Assembly (NCBI GenBank): GCA_015179025.1 | Contig: WHUX01000228.1 | Span: forward strand, 1-64,000 | Length of the DNA stretch: 64,000 bases | Reading direction: 5' to 3' | Source: Terfezia claveryi | Taxonomy: Eukaryota; Ascomycota; Pezizomycetes; Pezizales; Pezizaceae | In this document: positions 10,949-22,139 of the stretch, piece after piece | Numbering within the stretch: the stretch's first letter is position 1 | Layout: the number at the start of each line of letters is the position of its first letter | Position numbers and translations under genes: made by a program | Notes under the pieces: generated by a model | The model's input: only the letters and a program-made list of their open reading frames with translations | What the model was told of the DNA's origin: nothing | The model's database searches: none

Positions 10949-11480
10949 GGGGGGGAGGAAGAAAATTGTTAGAATTCCTGAAGAGTATCACGAAGCAGAC
11001 AACTTGACTTGTGGGTCACTGTTGGTTTCGTCTGGATTGACTCTTCAGTGCTTGATACTTATACCTTTTCCTACCTCTAATGTGACTCACGGTAATTGTG
11101 ATTATTTCCGTGGTGTGGGTGGGCTGACCACCCTCTTCTAAAAATCTAAATTAAAAGTGTGACTCGTTCATGCATAATGGTGTGACTCATTAAACATGAT
11201 TGCGTCATGCAGTCAGCAATACTAATTTGGGGCGGTGTGCTAATCTTACCTGCATGCATGACGCATGTGCGACGGGTGTGACTCCGACGTGCATGTGCAT
11301 GCATGATGACTGCATTGCGCTAATGCAGGGTAAGCGCTAGTAATATACCTTGCTAGGGCTATGTTTCAGTGTGGCACACTAAAAACATAACCAATTCACC
11401 CAGAGTGAGCCGCAACGAGAGCGGTTACCCGGAGGGGCGAGCGAAGGAGTAGCGGAAGTGGAGGGGAACGGAGGGTGAAG
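10949..11480 (-). repeat. pLTR d, upstream of PLE copy B
   Basis: Repeat running from the gggggg terminus to ggtgaagca, where it meets the oppositely oriented pLTR e. It lacks the ORF-proximal tail, as pLTR b does. Confidence 0.8.
10985..11058 (-). ncRNA. Hammerhead ribozyme (type I), pLTR d
   Basis: All core bases and all three stems are intact on the minus strand and match the copy at 11818-11891. With that copy it is the best preserved of the six. Confidence 0.9.
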
Positions 11481-11926
11481 CAGGTTATGTTTTTAGTGTG
11501 CCACACTGAAACATAGCCACTAGCAAGGGTATATTATTAGCGCTTACCCTGCATTAGGCAATGCAGTCATCATGCATGCACATGCACGTCGGAGTCACAC
11601 CCGTCCACATGCGTCATGCATGCAGGTAAGATTAGCACACCGCCCCCAAATTAGTATTGCTGACTGCATGACGCAATCATGTTTAATGAGTCACACCATT
11701 ATGCATGAACGAGTCACACTTTTAATTTAGATTTTTAGAAGAGGGTGGTCAGCCCACCCACACCACGGAAATAATCACAATTACCGTGAGTCACATTAGA
11801 GGTAGGAAAAGGTATAAGTATCAAGCACTGAAGAGTCAATCCAGACGAAACCAACAGTGACCCACAAGTCAAGTTGTCTGCTTCGTGATACTCTTCAGGA
11901 ATTCTAACAATTTTCTTCCTCCCCCC
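11481..11926 (+). repeat. pLTR e, upstream of PLE copy C
   Basis: Inverted relative to pLTR d. It starts at ggttatgtttttagtgtgcc and ends in cttcctcccccc just before the C reading frame. It forms the centre of a large inverted repeat with pLTR d. Confidence 0.8.
11818..11891 (+). ncRNA. Hammerhead ribozyme (type I), pLTR e
   Basis: Stem I: GTATC (11818-11822) with GATAC (11887-11891), and AAGCA (11823-11827) with TGCTT (11879-11883), with an internal loop CGT. Core CTGAAGA is at 11828-11834. Stem II is GTC/GAC with loop AATCCA, and GAAA is at 11847-11850. Stem III is CAAC/GTTG plus TGAC/GTCA with loop CCACAA. The cleavage triplet GTC is at 11876-11878, so cleavage is predicted after C11878. 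All conserved hammerhead positions are met. Confidence 0.93.
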
Positions 11927-11983
11927 GACTTTCAAAGACGAATTCTTTTTGCACAAACGATCCATACCACCCAGAAAACAACA

Positions 11984-14900
11984 ATGTCCTCCCTTCGTGC
12001 CATCCGCTCCCCATCTCCGTCCGCCTTCGCCTCACCTCCTCCTCCTATGTTCAGATGAACCAATCTGTCCAACGAGCGAACCACTCTGCGCTCGCGACGT
12101 CGCTGAATGAGGTCATTGACCTTATTCCGACGAGCTATCGCGAAAGTCTCCGTTCCTTTTTGGTCCAACACTACAAATTAGCTCAGACCTATTACAGGTC
12201 TCGAGCCACTTTGAGAAAGTTGGAGGAGCACAAATCACGAGGGACCTGGCCCTCTGAAATCCAGGGCATCCATGTGCCAAAAATCCAATTTTCTAAGGAA
12301 TACTTGGAGGATTCCCGTGAGGGAATGGACTTGGATGACGGGAATGATCTACTCGATCAAACCTCTACTGCGAAGGTATTCCTAGCAGGAGTCGAATCGA
12401 AGGTGTTGGCCTTCCGTATGGAAATGCTCTCCCAAGCTATTACAGCAAGGGAACAGGAAGTGACATTCCTCCATACTAGACTACGTCGACCCGCGATCCA
12501 AAAACCGTGGTCAATATTATTGATCAACGTTATGAAGAACTGGTAGCCCTTCATAACGCTACGGATACAACTACCTCCACTGGCAAGAATACGTCATTTC
12601 TTACCAACGAAAAAGGCCTGCTTTCTCAGGACATCTTCACTTATGCTACTCGAGTAGTAGATATTGCCGGAAGCAAGGCAATAGCAGAGCTGGAAACAGC
12701 TCTGAATAAATGAAGTTGAAGGACGCTGCGAAAGACCCCCAACAGGGTCCAGCTATCACCCAAGATAGTCTGGCTGACACGGTTCGCAAAGCCGTCCAAG
12801 ACGCTCTTCGAAAAGAGAAAGGTACGATCCCTCCGAAAGGGCTAAAGCGATCATTATCTAACTCAAATTGTGTCGATTATAGATTCGAAGAGAAAAGGCA
12901 ACGGAAAGGGCAAAACGCCAGCAAAGCTGGCGAAAAACACCTCCTCAAAAACTTCAAACGGGAAGAAGAGGAAGCGAGCCGAATCCAACGCCGCCACTTC
13001 AGCGACGAAAGTGAAGAAGACAAAGAGTCAGAAAAAGACTCAGAAGGTATGTGGACCTGGTCCAACCCATCGTCTTATCCAGACCGTTTACTAAACATCC
13101 CTTTCAACCAAGCAGTGATGGAAATTCGTCAGCGTATGCCACTGGCATTGTTGGACTCGCTTAGATTTCGGCGAGGAGTACATCTGTTGGAAGGAGTGGA
13201 ATTGCCACATGACGTGGCGAATTCCATTAGCAAGGGTTTCCGCTTTATGTTTAGTACTGAAATAAATTCTTCTATTGTCTTACGTGATTACGAACATTTT
13301 TGCAATACCATTAGATGGAAATGTCATTTTAATGGTAAAGATAATAAAGCATATGACCACCGCTACTCTTTAGGTTCCGATACACCAGTATCAGCTCCTA
13401 AAGCGTCAGTACCTGTCGAAGCAGGGTTGGCCGAGGGACGTTCTCGATTATGTCGAATGATCGAAGAAGCACCTAAAACAACCGGCATCAATCACCAAGG
13501 GATGAAAGATGCAGCAAAACTGCTGGAGTACTTGAAAAAACACGACTTGTTCGTAACAAGTATGGACAAGAATCTTGGTACTGCTGTAGTATCCCGAACA
13601 TGGTATATTATGCAATGCAATGACTACTTATCCAATGATAGATCATAACCAAGATCAACGTTGATAAGTGTCAGAAGTTATGAAAAACTTGCAAACACAC
13701 TTGGACCAGATTGTTCAGTCAGATACCTATTCCCTGACCGAACAAGAGGAAAATTTCCTACTGGCTAAAGCTTGGAACGAAGATATTCGGAAGCTGCCAC
13801 GCTTTAGTGGACTCCCGAAAATCCATAAAAAACCGACCAAGTTTAGACCAATCATTCCTTGCCACAGTTTCACGGGTGAAACTGCTGCGTCCATGTTGTG
13901 TAACCTCTTGGAAGATGAAGTCAAAACATCACCTACGATTCTACTTAACAGTAGAACGCTAGCCCAAGAACTGTTAAAGGTTAAAGTTCCGTTTGGTATG
14001 AAAGCTTTATGCTTTCAGCGGATGTAGAAGCATTCTACCCGAATGTCCCGCTTATTGCCATTCACGATGTGGTCGAAGCTGCGGCTTCTAAACATCACGG
14101 AGAGATCAAAGGCAAACTTGCCCGAGAACTCTGTTCAATTGCGAACAACTACCTTGTTTTTCGGTATGGTAGTAATTTGTTCTTGCAAAGGATGGATTAG
14201 CAATGGGAGTCGCAAGCTCTCCACATATTGCTAATCTATACGCGGCTAAATATGAACAACATATGATCAAAGACCCTCAAGTACTTCTGTACAAAAGGTA
14301 TATCGATGACATTTTTACTATAATCCTTGCGCCAAACGAAAGTTTAGCACTGGAATATGCCAAAGAGCGCCTGAAATTCCCAGGTCTTAAGCTCAAATGG
14401 GAAGTGGATAAATACCGTATGGTATTTTTGGATCTAGAAGTTATGCACACCCCGTCTACAGGGAAGTTCGACTTCAGACCATACAGGAAACCACTAAACC
14501 ATTTCGAACGAATCCCATTCTCTTCGGGGCATCCAAAATGGATGAAAAAAGGAACTTTCCTCGAGAGATGAGTCGGCTCGCTGCCTTGTCGTCTAATGCA
14601 GACATATACAAGCAATCGGTTGAGGAACTTGCCTCTATTTACCTCAGCCGAGAGTACCCACTCGTTTTGGTCAAAGAATGGATTACCCGTAACTACAATA
14701 CAAGATGGGAAAACCGGTACCATATGGTCAAACCAGCGGGAGTGGATAACATCATGGTAGTTAAATCCATTCTTAATCCAATATGGGATTTTATAGATGT
14801 ACGAAATGTACAACAAGGAATTCAAGAAGTCTGGCAGGGAAGCCAAATCCCTCCTAACTTCTCGAAGCAACATTGATTATTAGTCGTAAAAAAACTATTA

Positions 14901-14997
14901 ACTTCGGCGACTTGTGCCAAAGATTCAATGCTAAATTCTTGAAACATTTCCAGATGATACCACCCTCGGAGACTTATTCGAAAGTCTACATCTGTAA
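11984..14997 (+). pseudogene. PLE copy C: full-length protein, frame-broken
   Basis: Plus-strand copy, ATG 11984 (MSSLRAIRSP) to TAA 14995-14997 (DLFESLHL). Length corresponds to about 1000 residues. Frames in order: 12055-12546, 12507-12713, 12710-13648 (312 codons, through the basic/acidic section to the TDKNLG-like block, here MDKNLGTAVV), 13668-14027 (LPKIHKKP, RPII), 14009-14200 (ADVEAFYPNVP), 14203-14571 (GVASSP, YIDDIF), 14538-14876 and 14873-14997. Breaks are single-base indels. Sense and order match A and B. No GIY-YIG domain is visible at either end. Confidence 0.8.
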
Positions 14998-15646
14998 AAA
15001 TAATATGGTGGCGTGTTCTAAAAACATAACCTGTAAGTTCCCACTTCAGGATAAGTGAGTCAGAATACTAGTTTGGGCTATATGCTAATACCCAGGAAAC
15101 GGGAAAATGAAGGCTTCACCCTCCATTCCCCTCCACTTCCGCTACTCGCTTCGCTCGCCCTCCGGGTAACCGCTCTCGTTGCGGCTCACTCTGGGTGAAT
15201 TCGGTTATGTTTTTAGTGTGCCACACTGAAACATAGCCGCTAGCAAGGGTATATTATTAGCGCTTACCCTGCATTAGCGCAATGCAGTCATCATGCATGC
15301 ACATGCACGTCGGAGTCACACCCGTCGCACATGCGTCATGCATGCAGGTAAGATTAGACACCGCCCCCAAATTAGTATTGCTGACTGCATGACGCAATCA
15401 TGTTTAATGAGTCACACCATTATGCATGAACGAGTCACACTTTTAATTTAGATTTTTAGAAGAGGGTGGTCAGCCCACCCACACCACGGAAATAATCACA
15501 ATTACCGTGAGTCACATTAGAGGTAGGAAAAGGTATAAGTATCAAGCACTGAAGAGTCAATCCAGACGAAACCAACAGTTACCCACAAGTAAGTTGTCTG
15601 CTTCATAATACTCTTCAGGAATTCTAACATTTCTTCCTCCCCCCCG
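14998..15646 (+). repeat. pLTR f, downstream of PLE copy C
   Basis: Full pLTR with the ORF-proximal tail (14998-15130), GC-rich centre (15130-15210) and ribozyme end. It stops at cctcccccccg, where the right copy of the flanking duplication starts. Confidence 0.8.
15539..15611 (+). ncRNA. Hammerhead ribozyme (type I), pLTR f, decayed
   Basis: Core CTGAAGA, GAAA and GTC remain. One base is missing from stem III (agtaagttg) and distal stem I has changed (cataatac), so folding is probably weaker than in pLTR e. Confidence 0.8.
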
Positions 15647-16419
15647 ACAGGTTTGTTCGAGTGTCAGCAGGCTTGTTCGAGTGTCTTAATACTAGAAGGG
15701 ATTAGAGAGGTGGATCGCGGAGTATCACCTGCAATCGCAGGTGACGTCAAGTTAGTCGGGCGCCACTCCTTTGGCCATGGTAATCGTGTATATAGGAAGG
15801 TTTAGTTGTTGTTTCTTGTTCTTGTTCCTTACGCAACGTCTTGTATTATAACCTTGGTAATACAGACTCTGCCTTTTGTCCTGATACTCCAATCTATGGT
15901 TATAGTTTCGTCTTCGTGCGCTCCTTGGAGTCACGTCTTTAGTTATAGCCACAGCCATCGACTTACGCCATTACAAATGGATATTTACATTCTCTATATG
16001 ATCAGCAAGCCAAGTTGATATGATAGGTATACAACGACGGATGTTCTTATCTCCGCATGCTATCTCCGACCCACTCGCCTTCACAAAGTTAGTCATTGTC
16101 CAACAGAGCCTCTTTTGACTTTGTCACCATACCTGAAACATATTGACTATGGGTTCCAAGATCCATTCAATCTGTCGTGTTAAGTCTCAAGGGAATCATG
16201 CTCTTAGTTCCGAACCGAGAATACGATGAGAGACTTTGTTCATTTCAGGCTAATAGGTAACAGGCCTATTAGTATCTATGCTTAGCTTGATGCCTTATTT
16301 TGGATAGCTGATGGGATATTCCCCATGCTCATGAAAATTGGCCAAACTTCTTATCACCAGAAAAGTTGGACAAGCATGTTTGATCCGAGGTTATCAGAAT
16401 AGGCACTAGACTCGAGTCA
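15647..16419 (+). repeat. Right copy of the ~775-bp duplication
   Basis: Matches 2160-2934 with few substitutions and 1-base indels. 15647-15975 is the 3' part of the G0-type LTR (ending in ttaca at 15975), and 15976-16419 repeats the sequence that follows the G0 LTR. It contains no gene. Confidence 0.9.
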
Positions 16420-17294
16420 ACTGGTAGGGTCTTCTAATAGCCTGTTAGTAGTTGTTTATTTCATAAGGGACTGGATAAGAACCTACCTGCATGTCCCACC
16501 AACAGTCTTCCATATGTATGTCTGTATAGACCCTGTTACCTTGTCGATCAAAATCCTTCTGAGGTTTAAAAACCAGATACTGAGCATACACTTTCTGGTG
16601 GAGAAGGTAACGATTATACTATTCAACATCTCTATAGAAAAATGAAACCTCTTTTTGCAGGTGGAAATCTACGGTCCCATGTTGCTATGCTGGTTGGTCT
16701 ATCAAGGCTTGCATTTTATTACACTATGTATGACCAGACCTATAGCTGACCCCTAGTGTCTAGGAGGTATCTACAGGTAGCAAGTCATCTATGAAAAATT
16801 GGTCAATTTGCTTCATCAAAGTCTTGCTCTGATGGAAGAATCATGCAAGTTTATATTTATAAGTACTGGTATAGGGTAATAGTGGATTCCATGATGGATT
16901 CCGCATGGGCATGAACAACCACCGGCGTATGACTTGTCTGACTTGGAGTGACTGTGGAGTATACTCCTTAGTACATTGATAAGGACTTAGAGGGTCTGAT
17001 GATGTTTGTGCAATGCTTGGTAATCTAATGTTGCCAAGCACTGTTGAGATAGCTTCTGAACTATGTTCAGTTAGTCCATTTGTGACTCTAAGTACAGCAT
17101 CGACACTGTACTTCTAGTATCACTTGAGGGTACATGACAACCTGTGAGAATCTGGCATCGCTGTTTTTTAGGGCAGACTGAATTGCAGTTCTTTGCCACC
17201 ATGTTTTTTTCATAGATGTCGGCCATAATGGCAAGCTACAGTGAACTGATAGTTTCAAAATTAACATCGTATACTCTCCTATCAACTATATAAG
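16420..17294. other. No gene seen
   Basis: AT-rich intergenic sequence after the duplication ends. Only short frames without recognisable motifs are present. It leads into the ~200-bp tandem repeat at 17295. Confidence 0.5.
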
Positions 17295-17496
17295 TTCCAT
17301 ATAAATTGCATATGCAGTTCCTTTTACCTACAATTATTGGATGAATAGGTAGGGTCTTAATAGGGACTCTCTCTGTATTCGGTGATACTGCCTTCTTCAA
17401 AGTCTTCGGGATGATATTGGTATGTAACTGAACTGTAGGACAACTCATAGTTCAAAAATTAAGATTGTGTGCTCCATCACTAACAATCTATGTTCC
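17295..17496. repeat. ~200-bp satellite unit, left of G1
   Basis: One unit (from ttccatataaattg to ttcc before the LTR) of a tandem repeat that resumes after G1 at 24424. Shared phrases are ggatgatattggtatgtaact and tgatactgccttctt. Confidence 0.82.
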
Positions 17497-18045
17497 TGTC
17501 ACAACCGTGTTCTTAGTCTTGATTTGACACTCGAATAGGCTTGTTCGGGTGTCGTGCTGTTTTGACACTTAAACAGGCTTGTTCGAGTGTCGTCGATTGG
17601 TGATTGTTATCTTAGCTTCTGAGATGGGAATCTCGGGAAGCTTATTCCTTCCACAGCCTTGGCCTGGAATCATGTATATATATCTTCGTTTCTCCGCCCT
17701 CTCGTTGGATCCCTATCCAACGTCTTGCATACCCAATACAGGACCTTGCTTCTCCCAGCGCTTGTGCACCTCTCTTGTGCACCTCCTTATCTTGTGAACA
17801 GCTCTCCAATACAGCTGCCTCCCTCCAACACATGCAGCAACCACTTCCGCGTGTCTCTTGTCCTTGCCTCTTACCTTCTAAACATCCTGCCCTCCGTGAC
17901 ATCGTCTGTGACATCCATGACAGGTGTCCGTGACAAGCCTACTTTCACTAGTCATACACATAGCGCTTCTATGTGTGTCTCACCTCGTTCCTGTCCTCGC
18001 CCTGGCGTACCCCTTGGTCGCCTTGTCCCCAGAGCCGTCGTTACG
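17497..18045 (+). mobile_element. 5' LTR of G1
   Basis: 549 bp, TGTCACAACC...CGTTAC(G). It contains two copies of the 28-nt inverted repeat (17526-17553 and 17564-17591) and a TATA-like run (atgtatatatatc near 17671). The 3' LTR has only one inverted-repeat copy. Confidence 0.88.
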
Positions 18046-18081
18046 CTACGTTGGATCCTTTGGACCAACTGCTATGCAGTC

Positions 18082-19949
18082 ATGTCAGGAGCAGCTCTCC
18101 CACCACCCGCCATCAAGTTCCAGACTTGGAGAAGCTCCCCTATACTCACAGGCCCGAATGAATTGAATACCTATCATCGAGAAATCATCAACATCTTCGA
18201 GGCCATAAATGCCATCGGGACCGAACTCGGCAATAGCCTGGCCATGGCCGAACGAAAGCTCAGATCTGCCGACGAAGAGATTACGGTCCTCTAGACGGAT
18301 CTTGTGTAATGAATGGTACTAGACAGTATTCATTCGGTACCGTTTATACAATCTATATCCGTAGGCACGGACGTTTGTGTATTTCAGTTCTGCTGAGGTA
18401 AGACCTCAGAAGAGTAGGGAGATTACTATGTGGGACGTTCCCAAAGGGAACAGTAATTAACTGGTGTAATCTATCTTATATGATTTGTGCTATCTAAGCT
18501 ATATGATCTTGATCTGATCGGAATATAGGCTTGCTTGCTCTGAAGGCTTGCTTGGTTGCTTCTTGTCTTTCTTGTGGATTCCAGAGGGAATCCAGCGGCC
18601 TATTTATACTCCTCTGAGATCTGATGACTAAGGAAATAAATACAATAAAACGTGGCACACCAGAAGGTGGTGCGCTGTACAAAAGGGGTCATGTGGCCAT
18701 AGTAATGAGTCACACGCCATAAACGATGGTCATGTGGCCATAGTAATGAGTCACACGCCTTAAACAGAGGTCACGCGGCCATAATGAGGGTGTCTTCATA
18801 TGGCAAGTGCCATGGAACTTCCCATGGCAGATTCCGTGTGCTATGGACGCTTATAAAGCAATAGGAGGTGGTAGAAGGCTAGTCCTTCAACCGAGAGGCT
18901 TAGTTACATAAACATAGTAGTAATATAGGAAATACAAAAGTATATAATCAATTATATAAGCAATGAAATAACGTTCTCCATTACATCTTGACCATGTAAA
19001 CTTTGCCCTAGCCAATGAATGGACTATGCTCCAAAATCTTAGCCTCGCTCTAGAGAACATTGCAATACCAATAGCAGCCAGTAGCAACAAGACCGAAAGC
19101 ATTCCAACACCCCCCAAGTTCAATAGGGACCAGGCTCGTCTATGAGCCTGAAAGAATACAGTCAACCTCAAGCTCAACAGAGATTGTGCCAGGTTCCCAT
19201 CGGAACAATATCGACTGGCATACGTTTTCGCCTTGCTGGAGGGGAAAGCTTGTAACCAGATCTAGCCATACGTCCTTGAAACCGGGATCAAGCTCAATGA
19301 TATCTCGGCCCTTTTCATAATCCTGGATAGGGCATTCGAAGCTGATGCAGTGGGGACGGCCAGTCGAGCGCTCCAGGCACTGAGACAGCGCAACTCAGAG
19401 CTGTCTACTTACGTTGTAGAGTTCTCGACGCTAGCCGCAGAGGTCGGGTGGAACGACCAGGCTAAATTCGAGCAATTCCAGGAGGGGCTTAGCGATGAGC
19501 TCCAACAAGCTATGGTTACCCTCCCTGCGGTTGATACACTTGAGGAGTTGATCGACCAGGCCTCTATGGTAGAGCAATGAATGGCCAGGTTACGCCACCG
19601 ACCGGCCTTCCGACCAACCACCTGCCTAGTACAACAGCAGCAGCATCCGAAGCCAGCCCAATCCTCCTCAACAACTATGACTCTGGCCAATAAACCAGCA
19701 CATCCTTCACTAGTGCTAGGAGGGCCCGCCCCTATGGATTTGTCCTCAGGAAGGCTTCGATTGATGCAGGAGGAACGAGACAGAGGTAGGAATAAAGGCT
19801 TGTGTATTGCGTGTGGGAAGGCTGATCATTTTATTACAGCCTGTCCCCTTCGGAAAGCCTGTACCCTAGCTATCCATGCTATTTCTGACACTCCAGTACA
19901 CCAGATCGAGGAGGTTGATGAGTCAGGAAAAGCCCTATCCCTTGCCTAG
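18082..19949 (+). pseudogene. G1 gag, interrupted
   Basis: Gag makes the particle shell. ATG 18082 begins MSGAALPPPAIKFQTW, like G2 gag. A stop (CTAGACGG, where CAG is expected) comes at about 18293, and a D-family LTR lies at 18305-18985. Gag then resumes and includes FLQ-like capsid sequence with QRNSELSTYVVEFSTLAAEV (19388-19450). The CCHC zinc knuckle CIACGKADHFITAC is near 19805-19846. It ends RIEEVDESGKALSLA at TAG 19947-19949. The frameshift site is mutated here to AGGAAAA. Confidence 0.85.
18305..18985 (-). mobile_element. Solo LTR of family D inside G1 gag
   Basis: 681 bp, beginning TGTAATGAATGG and ending CCATTACA, the same family and orientation as D1. It is flanked by a perfect 5-bp duplication TCTTG (18300-18304 and 18986-18990). 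No internal D sequence remains, so it arose by LTR-LTR recombination. Confidence 0.95.
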
Positions 19950-20560
19950 TTACTGACACTAGCAAGAGACCTGCCCCAGACCATTTGTCTTTGTCTACAT
20001 TTTCTGTTTCTTCTGCTGTTGACGAATCTCGCTTATTCAGTGAGCATTTTGTTGTATCTATCTCCCTCAAAATTTGTGATAGAACAATCAATATGTCAGC
20101 ACTTATAGATTGCAGAGCTTCAGGAATTACATTTATTAACCAAGCCTTTATCAGTAAATTCTCTATACCCACATCTAAGCTCAAAACCCCCCATGTCCTA
20201 GATGTTATTGACGGTCGACCCATCTCCTCCGGAGAAATCACTGATATTGCATGCTTGTCTGCCCTGGTGGGGGATCACTCTGAGGCTAACCTCCCTATGT
20301 TTGTCACTAAGCTAAAATACCCAATTGTCCTCGGAATCCCCTGGCTCAGAATGCATGATGTATCGGTCAGCTTTAGCTCTTACACCCTGTAGTTCAATAG
20401 CCAGTATTGCCACAAACACTACGGAAATCCAAAGGCCACTGTTACTGGGCTGTGTACCTTGCCACCTCCGATAACCCACCCAACCCAAGTGGTACCTCAG
20501 CAGGCGCACATCAATGCCAATCCCCCTGTTTCCCCAATTTCCCCTATTGTACCACCTCCA
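19950..20560 (+). pseudogene. G1 protease region
   Basis: Aspartyl protease at the start of pol, in the -1 frame to gag. The active-site block reads ALIDCRASGITF, where G2 and G3 have ALIDCGASG, so a conserved Gly is lost. The flap and following part (YPIVLGIPWLRMHDVSV) are preserved. A stop (TAG) follows SSYTL at about 20390. A Pro-rich linker leads into RT. Confidence 0.8.
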
Positions 20561-22120
20561 AAACCTCTGAATGTTAGCTTTATCGGAGCAGGGGCTTTTG
20601 CTTACCTCACCAGGAGGCACAAGCTGAAGGCTCATACCCTATCTATATATGTGGTAAACCTGGAGATTAATAAGACAAGGTCTAAAGAGGAGTGGAAGTC
20701 TATGGTCCGAGATGAATACTACGAATTTATTGAGCTGTTCTCGGAGAAGGCCGCAGAAAAGCTCGCACCCTACCGGCCATATGACCACACTATTTCGCTG
20801 ATAGAGAATAAGACTCCCCCCTATGGGCCCCTCTATAGTATGTTCCAGTTAGATCTGGAAACTTTGAAGAAATACTTGGAGAAAAACCTCAACAAGAGCT
20901 TCATTCACCATAGCTCCTCACCAGTGGGTGCTACGGTGCTATTTGTGAAGAAATCAGATGGCTCTCTCTGGTTGTGTGTCGATTACCAGGGCCTAAACAA
21001 GATAACAGTCAAAAACAGGTACCCCCTACCTCTGATCCAGTAGACATTAGCCAGGCTTTCCAAGGCGAAATAGTTCATCAAATTGGACTTGCAAGGGGTG
21101 TACAACCTGGTACGAATCGCCAAAGGGGAGGAGTAGAAAATAGCCTTCCGGACATGTTACGGTCACGTTGAGTACAACGTTATACCGTTTGGCCTAACTA
21201 ATACCCCTGCCTCCTTACAGCACTTCATCAATGACACCTTACGAGACTTTCTGGATGTGTTCTGCACAGCCTACCTAGACGATATCCTCATCTACTCGGA
21301 TACCCTAGTGGAACACAAGATCCATGTCCGGCAAGTACTAGAGAAGCTGGAATTAGCTGGGTTATACATTAAACCTCAAAAATACGAATTCCATGTCTAA
21401 GAGGTGAAGTACCTGGGCCTGATAATAACCACGGACGGTATCAGAATGGACCCTGCCAAAGTTGCTGCAATCCAGAATTGGGAAACCCCTGCCAACCTCA
21501 AAGATATACAGGCTTTCTTGGGCTTTGCCAATTTCTACCGCCGGTTCATCCTAGGTTATTTAAAGATAGTGGTACCCTTGACAGCACTGACAAAAACGAA
21601 GGGCCTAGAAAAGAATCAGTGATTCCACTGGAACCCTGCAGCTCAATCAGCCTTCGAGAACCTTAAGGAAGTCTTCTGTTCAACACCTATCCTGGCCCAC
21701 TTCGACCCTGACAGTAAGTGTATTGTAGAAATGGACACCTTCGACTACATTTCTGCCAGACTCCTATCCTAGTATGTCAATGGAGTTCTCCACCCGGTAG
21801 CCTATTTCTCCAAAAAGCACTTCTCAGCAGAGTGTAATTACAAGATCTATGATAAGGAGTTGATAGCTATTGTTCGAGCTTTTGAAGAACGGAGGCCTCA
21901 CTTGGAGTCAGCAAAGGGGATTATCGAGGTGTTGTCCGATCATAAGAACATTGAGTATTTCACTACCACCAAGCTACTGAACTGATGGCAAGCTAGGTGG
22001 TCGGAGTTCTTATCTCGGTTCAACTTCAAGATCAAATACCGGCTGGGAAAGGCTAGTGGGAAACCAGACGTACTGACCAGGAGATCAGGAGATCTCTCTA
22101 AGGAGGGGGATGAAAGGCTG
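20561..22120 (+). pseudogene. G1 reverse transcriptase and RNase H
   Basis: RT starts after the linker and includes [20 protein letters not shown] and NRYPLPLIQ, then a TAG. The catalytic [10 protein letters not shown] is encoded near 21268-21300, and [15 protein letters not shown] follows at 21410. RNase H runs from about 21660 (CIVEMDTFDYIS) to [11 protein letters not shown] (near 21935-21965). Breaks include TAG near 21043, 21063, 21136 and 21398 and TGA near 21985. Most correspond to CAG/CGA or TGG codons in G2 and G3. Confidence 0.85.
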
Positions 22121-22139
22121 AAGTACTAGAACCAGGTGG

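Larger units (their letters stand above)
2935..15646. mobile_element. Cluster of three Penelope-like elements
   Basis: Three copies of one element lie together: A (minus, coding 3586-6608), B (minus, 7873-10891) and C (plus, 11984-14997). A and B are head to tail; B and C are head to head, with two pLTRs abutting near 11480. Every coding unit has the same non-coding repeat on both sides in the same orientation. Such pLTRs, an RT with YIDD, and hammerhead ribozymes in the repeats are hallmarks of Penelope-like elements. Both outer ends show the same terminus (ggggggaggaag on the left, its complement on the right). Confidence 0.82.

Noticed and set aside
13047..13112. Intron in the PLE gene (GTATGT ... 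ACTAAAC ... AG)
   Set aside because: The interval is a multiple of 3 and the main frame reads through it with sequence conserved in all copies; it would not join the basic frame to the RT.
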